Assembly: GCA_938009335.1 (NCBI GenBank)
Contig: CALLHT010000089.1
Span: 1-16,131 of the forward strand
Source of the DNA: an uncultured Rhizobiaceae group bacterium
GTDB lineage: Bacteria; Pseudomonadota; Alphaproteobacteria; Rhizobiales; Rhizobiaceae
DNA: 16,131 nucleotides
Direction: 5' to 3'
A program made the translations under genes and the position numbers. Below are positions 12,363 through 16,131 of this stretch, in pieces. Within the stretch, counting starts at the first letter, position 1. Each line of letters begins with the position of its first letter. The notes beneath the pieces were generated by a model. That model searched no databases. It was not told the origin of the DNA and saw only the letters and a program-made list of their open reading frames with translations.

Positions 12363-14585
12363 TTAAGATCTACCGGAGTTATCAATCTGATTTGCAGGTA
12401 ACTGAAACTCAATCCGCGCCACAAACACATTGCCAGACCAATCGAACCTGACGTGACCACCGATCTCCTCCAAACGTTTCCTAATATTGCCGATCCCGCG
12501 ACCATTGAGAAGATCATCCGCACCTTTGGGCTTCGCTTTATTTTCACAGTTAATCTCTATCTGCCAGTCAGTTTTCGCATTCAATGAAATTTTGCATTCT
12601 CCAGGCTCGCCGTGCTTGATCACGTTGTTCATGAGTTCCTGAACAATTCGCTTCAAGTTGACATATTGCCGGGTTGAAACGGTCAGTTTCTTTTCCTTCA
12701 AATTATGTGTTGAACGAAGAGAACGATCGACCTCCAGCAATCTACCACTACTTTCGGAAACCATTTGTTCCCAGGCAAGTTCAAGATCAACTGCTTCAGA
12801 GTCTTCAATAACGATCATCGATTCTTTTAATGCTGTGAGCGTTGCCCGCGCCTCATCTTCCATCTTGCTATCAGGTGCTTTGTAGATCAGACTCAACAAC
12901 CTGCCGCCAACATCGTCATGGAGATCGCGGACAATGCGCCCCTTTTCCTGTGTCAAAATTTCCTGCTCCTGAAATCGAATATCTTTCAAATTTCGGATCA
13001 ATTTCACAAACGAATCTGCGGTTGCAGCATCGTTTAATGAGAACAACTGAGTACCCCCGCTTTTCCCGTATAGCGTGAGACTCCCCGTCTGAGACAGGTT
13101 TGGTACATTAATTCCAAGTCCGTTCTCTGTAATGAACGACCCTTCGGACGGTTTTCCATTGACCTGTGTGACTTCATCTGATTTGAAAACAGACTTTAAA
13201 AACTCAACGAATTTCGCCTCGAATACCGGAGCAGTTTTCGCCGGGCCAAACTCATCTATGAGTTGTCCTACGTGATTATCGACTTTCGATTCTCGTGACG
13301 TCACGAAGTGCTCGAACAGGAATTGACGAACTGGGAAATATACCCACCCAGCTAGAAGCAACGCCAAAGGCAGGGCTTGATTTTGCTCGAATTTGAACTG
13401 GGCGACCAACAGAATATCCATCAACACGACGAGCGTACCACCCAATATCCAGGTGACAGCTTTCCACCAATATTTGTGCACCTCGAACAGCTTATACTTG
13501 AGTGTGCCCAGTGCCACTCCGACGAACATCAGCATAATAATGAAGGATGCGATTAACGGATTTATCAATGGCGTTTGCATCAGAAAAAGGGGCACATTGT
13601 ACAAAACGACGACTATCAGAACAGAGCCGTAAATGGAGAGAAACATCCACTGTGCAGTTGCCCGCCGGATGGGATCTTTTCTGGATTGCTGCCATTGCAC
13701 CAGACTGATGATGATGCCAAAAGGCAACAAGATCAGATTAGGAAATTCGTAGGCATTTACGGGAAACTCAAAGAATTGAAATACCCGCGACGTGAATACG
13801 AATAGCCCGAATACCAGCATACACTGCCAAAATGGAAAGCGGTTAATCGGTTTTGGAACGTACCAAACCAAACAAAGCAAAGAATATGTAAATGCTATCG
13901 TTCCCACCTGTGACGGGAAATGGATCCAATGATACAAATTCGGATCAAGGACAAATTCGCGGGTCACGACGAAAGAGTTAGCCATCGTATTAATCACCAA
14001 CCCCATACCACCGACAAATAAGACGCGAACTCCGATTGAAGGTTTAGCAAACGCAAATATTCCGGCAGATATAAGCAGCGTTACAATGCTTTGAACCAGA
14101 AGAACGGCAATCAACAAAGTGAGCAGATAGCTCGAAGATAAGGCTCTAGAGCTTTCAGCCTTAACCCTCACTCTTTCTCCGTCATCACGTATGAGTACAT
14201 ACTCCAGCTGATTGGTGTACTCCCACAATCTACTTTTGGAGTTCAACATATCGTTGAACATCTGATAGCTGTGTAGCCGTTGTCGCCCGCTATAGGCCTC
14301 TGGACCTTGGAAATTATATCGCTTCAAACCATCTACGGTTTCAATTGCAACAAAACGATCCCCTGCTTTGATGCCTGCCCTATCTGCAGGTTGGCCTTGT
14401 GCAATACTTCTGACAACGAATTGGTTATTCTCAGCATCTCCTTCCACCACCATGCCAATGTAAGGGGTGTCAGAAAGCTGAACGAAAACCGTAACAACGA
14501 CCACGCACCAAATACACAATAATGAAATAATAAATATAAGCGCAGAAGGTTGCTTCGCTCGAAGTAATAAAATCGCCTGCTTCAT
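12363..14585 (-). CDS. Polytopic sensor histidine kinase with PDZ-like domain (HisKA_3 type)
   Basis: A 740-residue membrane kinase, the likely partner of the NarL-type regulator. One N-terminal helix (ALIFIISLLCIWCVVVVTVF) is followed by a PDZ-like segment (about 40-100: VVRSIAQGQPADRAGIKAGD, then RFVAIETVDG), expected outside the cytoplasm. Eight or nine further membrane helices span about 150-430. The cytoplasmic part has the H-box RIVRDLHDDVGGRLLSLIY with H556, and an ATPase with N-box ELMNNVIKHGEPG and G2 box NGRGIGNIRKRLEEIGG. The usual Asp-Gly G1 box is not obvious (INCENKAKPK), as in some other families. The layout recalls ComP of Bacillus (inference). ATG 14585 is preferred; a TTG at 14597 in frame would add four residues. 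It converges on its regulator gene rather than sharing an operon. Confidence 0.92.
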   Translation of the reverse strand: MKQAILLLRAKQPSALIFIISLLCIWCVVVVTVFVQLSDTPYIGMVVEGDAENNQFVVRSIAQGQPADRAGIKAGDRFVAIETVDGLKRYNFQGPEAYSGRQRLHSYQMFNDMLNSKSRLWEYTNQLEYVLIRDDGERVRVKAESSRALSSSYLLTLLIAVLLVQSIVTLLISAGIFAFAKPSIGVRVLFVGGMGLVINTMANSFVVTREFVLDPNLYHWIHFPSQVGTIAFTYSLLCLVWYVPKPINRFPFWQCMLVFGLFVFTSRVFQFFEFPVNAYEFPNLILLPFGIIISLVQWQQSRKDPIRRATAQWMFLSIYGSVLIVVVLYNVPLFLMQTPLINPLIASFIIMLMFVGVALGTLKYKLFEVHKYWWKAVTWILGGTLVVLMDILLVAQFKFEQNQALPLALLLAGWVYFPVRQFLFEHFVTSRESKVDNHVGQLIDEFGPAKTAPVFEAKFVEFLKSVFKSDEVTQVNGKPSEGSFITENGLGINVPNLSQTGSLTLYGKSGGTQLFSLNDAATADSFVKLIRNLKDIRFQEQEILTQEKGRIVRDLHDDVGGRLLSLIYKAPDSKMEDEARATLTALKESMIVIEDSEAVDLELAWEQMVSESSGRLLEVDRSLRSTHNLKEKKLTVSTRQYVNLKRIVQELMNNVIKHGEPGECKISLNAKTDWQIEINCENKAKPKGADDLLNGRGIGNIRKRLEEIGGHVRFDWSGNVFVARIEFQLPANQIDNSGRS

Positions 14586-14670
14586 AAACCCTACCAACCC
14601 TTTTTATGATAATAGAAGGTTTTAGAATGAATCTTCAAGAGTCCAGTTCTTAGGGGCTAAGCGCGCAAAC

Positions 14671-14700
14671 AAAAAACCCGCCTGGTGCAAAGGCGGGTTT
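14671..14700 (-). terminator. Strong, symmetrical intrinsic terminator after the 14759-15235 gene
   Basis: AAACCCGCC (14674-14682) and GGCGGGTTT (14692-14700) make a perfect 9-bp stem with a nine-base loop. On the minus strand a run of six T and then GTTTG follows, terminating the 14759-15235 gene ahead of the kinase gene. The plus strand also has TTTTCTG after the stem, so it can work in both directions. It is nearly identical to the hairpin at 9672-9704. Confidence 0.88.
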
Positions 14701-14758
14701 TCTGTTGTGTGTAACTCAAAGCTCTTTCAACGGTGCAAATGAAAGAAGCAGTGATCTC

Positions 14759-15235
14759 TTAATAGGTATCTGACTTTGAAAGCAGCGAATTTAAGCCCGC
14801 CAAAAATGCCAAATCTCGGGCTGGGACTTTATTGGCAATCAAATCAAAGGTCGTGTCGCTGCCTACCGCATCCTTAATTGCATCCAATTGCATTCCCAAT
14901 TGCGATTTGCTTTCTGGATTTTGCATCAACATCTCGATTTGGACCGGGTTATTTAATTTGTCCATCACTTCAAAAAGTGGAGCGGTTAAGGCATCAATCT
15001 CAGCGGCAGATACAACCCTATGCATACTCTCGTTAACCGCGTCTCCACCACGTTCGGACAATTTAACGCCAGCATTTTGCGGACCAGACTTGCGTCCCAA
15101 CCTCAACTGTTTTGATTTTGCCTGCTCTTTAATTTTAGAGGCAAACTTTACTGCATCCGCCGCATCTCCATCAGCTGCGTTTTCTTGCTTGAGCTTGCCT
15201 ATATTTTGTGGCGACCCAATTCTAATTCCAGACAT
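14759..15235 (-). CDS. Hypothetical protein, hydrophilic N-terminus with helical C-terminal domain
   Basis: With the ATG at 15235 (GGGG six bases upstream) the product is 158 residues; a frame extending to 15274 adds 13 residues with no better ribosome binding site. There is no signal peptide or membrane helix. Residues 1-75 are charged, Lys/Gln/Ala/Gly-rich and probably disordered. From about 80 on (VVSAAEIDALTAPLFEVMDK onwards) the chain is compact and helical, ending NSLLSKSDTY. I do not recognise a family. The short, polar, disordered head and helical tail resemble small secretion-system or appendage-associated proteins, but no neighbour supports that. The gene has its own strong terminator and is divergent from the transglycosylase gene. 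Real-gene status is supported by the terminator, ribosome binding site and composition. Confidence 0.75.
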   Translation of the reverse strand: MSGIRIGSPQNIGKLKQENAADGDAADAVKFASKIKEQAKSKQLRLGRKSGPQNAGVKLSERGGDAVNESMHRVVSAAEIDALTAPLFEVMDKLNNPVQIEMLMQNPESKSQLGMQLDAIKDAVGSDTTFDLIANKVPARDLAFLAGLNSLLSKSDTY

Positions 15236-15426
15236 GTAAACCCCATTTACATTTTGCCAATATAACCAACCCACAAACAGAATTCGGAATAACCAACGTG
15301 ATTAACCGTATCTGTTAAGCATGTTATCGGGTTTTTTCTGCGGATGGCATTGGTGTAAACTACGTAGACAGACTGGGTAACGTTAGGTAATTTGGTATAG
15401 ATTCTAGCCGTCAGTTCGCGTTAGAG

Positions 15427-15469
15427 CGTTGAAACCGTTAAATTTTCATAATTTGACCGACTTTCAACG
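15427..15469. repeat. 8-bp inverted repeat ahead of the transglycosylase gene
   Basis: CGTTGAAA (15427-15434) and TTTCAACG (15462-15469) are perfect inverted repeats 27 bases apart in the 275-base divergent region, 42-84 bases before the start at 15511. It could be a two-site operator or the arms of a leader hairpin. No convincing promoter pair at standard spacing was found here. Confidence 0.35.
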
Positions 15470-15510
15470 AAATACTACCTAAGTTTCACGGGATTAAAAA
15501 AGGGTGTAAA

Positions 15511-16131
15511 ATGAAGAAAACAATCATTGCTTCTTTGGGACTGGCTGCGGGCCTCTTTGTTGCTCCTCTGCCGTCCCCTGTCACAGGCGTATCTTCAGCA
15601 GAGGCCAAGTTATTTTGTGCAAACGAGGGAAGCCGATTCAATGAATGGAAGGCTGAGTTTAAGAAAACCTATAAAGGCAAATACAAAGCCTCAACGTTAG
15701 CCAAACTCGATGGCCTGAAATACGATGGCGGTATCATTAAATCTGACCGCACCAATAAGAGCAGTTTCAAAGGCAGTTTTGAGAGTTTCTATGCGCGCCG
15801 CACTAAAGGTGCATTGGGTGTTACACTAAAACGCTGGCGCGGCAACGAACGCACGCTCACCAACATCGAAAAGAAATATGGTGTTCAGGCAGAAGTCTTG
15901 ATGTCGATCTGGGTTTTGGAAACCGCCTTTGGCCGATATCAGGGCAATAAGAACATTCTGCAATCGATCGCGACCCTGGCCTATGATTGCCGCCGCTCGG
16001 AATCACTCTTCTTCCCGGAGATGCTCGCAGCCATGACCATCATTGATCGCGGCATGCTGGACCTGTCAAAACGCAAAGGCGCGTGGGCTGGTGAAATCGG
16101 CCAGACGCAATTGCTCGCCACACGCTTTTTG
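15511..16131 (+). CDS. MltB-type lytic murein transglycosylase, N-terminal part (3' end outside window)
   Basis: Lytic transglycosylases cleave the beta-1,4 bond between MurNAc and GlcNAc in peptidoglycan, forming 1,6-anhydro ends, in the periplasm. From the ATG at 15511 (AGGGTG seven bases upstream) 207 codons are open to the window edge. A signal peptide (MKKTIIASLGLAAGLFVAPL, likely cut after AEA at about 32) has no lipobox cysteine, so the protein is soluble or loosely attached. The SLT_2/MltB domain shows the catalytic glutamate in the IWVLETAFGRYQGN motif and the downstream GAWAGEIGQTQLLATRFL segment that corresponds to the GxGQxQ region of MltB. The remainder, often with a C-terminal peptidoglycan-binding domain, lies outside. 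It is divergent from the unknown gene at 14759-15235. Family assignment is firm; in vivo role is not known. Confidence 0.93.
   Translation, partial: MKKTIIASLGLAAGLFVAPLPSPVTGVSSAEAKLFCANEGSRFNEWKAEFKKTYKGKYKASTLAKLDGLKYDGGIIKSDRTNKSSFKGSFESFYARRTKGALGVTLKRWRGNERTLTNIEKKYGVQAEVLMSIWVLETAFGRYQGNKNILQSIATLAYDCRRSESLFFPEMLAAMTIIDRGMLDLSKRKGAWAGEIGQTQLLATRFL

Noticed and set aside
14759..15235. Type III secretion component
   Set aside because: Only general composition suggests this; no other secretion gene is in the window and no signature motif was found.

Overview
The window reads as chromosomal DNA of an alphaproteobacterium, most likely of the order Hyphomicrobiales (Rhizobiales). The evidence is the protein flavour of homoserine dehydrogenase, GlpX, RecJ, L13 and the N-terminally extended S9, the hom-glpX-recJ neighbourhood remembered from rhizobia and brucellae, and moderate GC. 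Genus cannot be fixed from the sequence alone.

Layout. (1) 1-566: 5' part of recJ, minus strand, running off the left edge. (2) 638-2293: a small helical protein of unknown function (minus), divergent from a LysR-type regulator and a 92-residue unknown protein (plus). This block sits between recJ and glpX. (3) 2359-5230, all minus: glpX (class II fructose-1,6-bisphosphatase) with an intrinsic terminator, hom (ACT-domain homoserine dehydrogenase), and a small predicted lipoprotein. (4) 5432-11485: an accessory block of six secreted-protein genes on the minus strand. Four are paralogous right-handed beta-helix proteins in two sub-pairs (5432-6298 and 6352-7320; 8727-9578 and 10634-11485). Two are paralogous small basic four-cysteine proteins (9743-10087 and 10170-10511). 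The block is split by the essential, oppositely oriented ribosomal operon rplM-rpsI (7619-8580), which has its own strong promoter, a leader hairpin and a terminator. (5) 11686-14585: a NarL/LuxR-type response regulator (plus) and a large polytopic PDZ-containing HisKA_3-type sensor kinase (minus), meeting tail to tail with two bases between stop codons. (6) 14759-15235: an unknown protein (minus) with a strong terminator. (7) 15511-end: 5' part of an MltB-type lytic murein transglycosylase (plus).

How the parts may work together. recJ, glpX, hom and rplM-rpsI are housekeeping. The lineage-specific part is 5432-14585: exported beta-helix and cysteine-stabilised small proteins, and beside them a two-component pair whose kinase carries an apparently extracytoplasmic PDZ-like domain. 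The response regulator is divergent from the outermost beta-helix gene across about 200 bp, so control of the secreted cluster by this pair is a reasonable but unproven idea. The most novel material is the small four-cysteine family and the duplicated beta-helix family around the ribosomal operon. No tRNA, rRNA, CRISPR array, insertion sequence or prophage gene was seen. No stretch longer than 300 bases lacks a gene; the longest gaps are 7321-7618 (298 bases) and 15236-15510 (275 bases).
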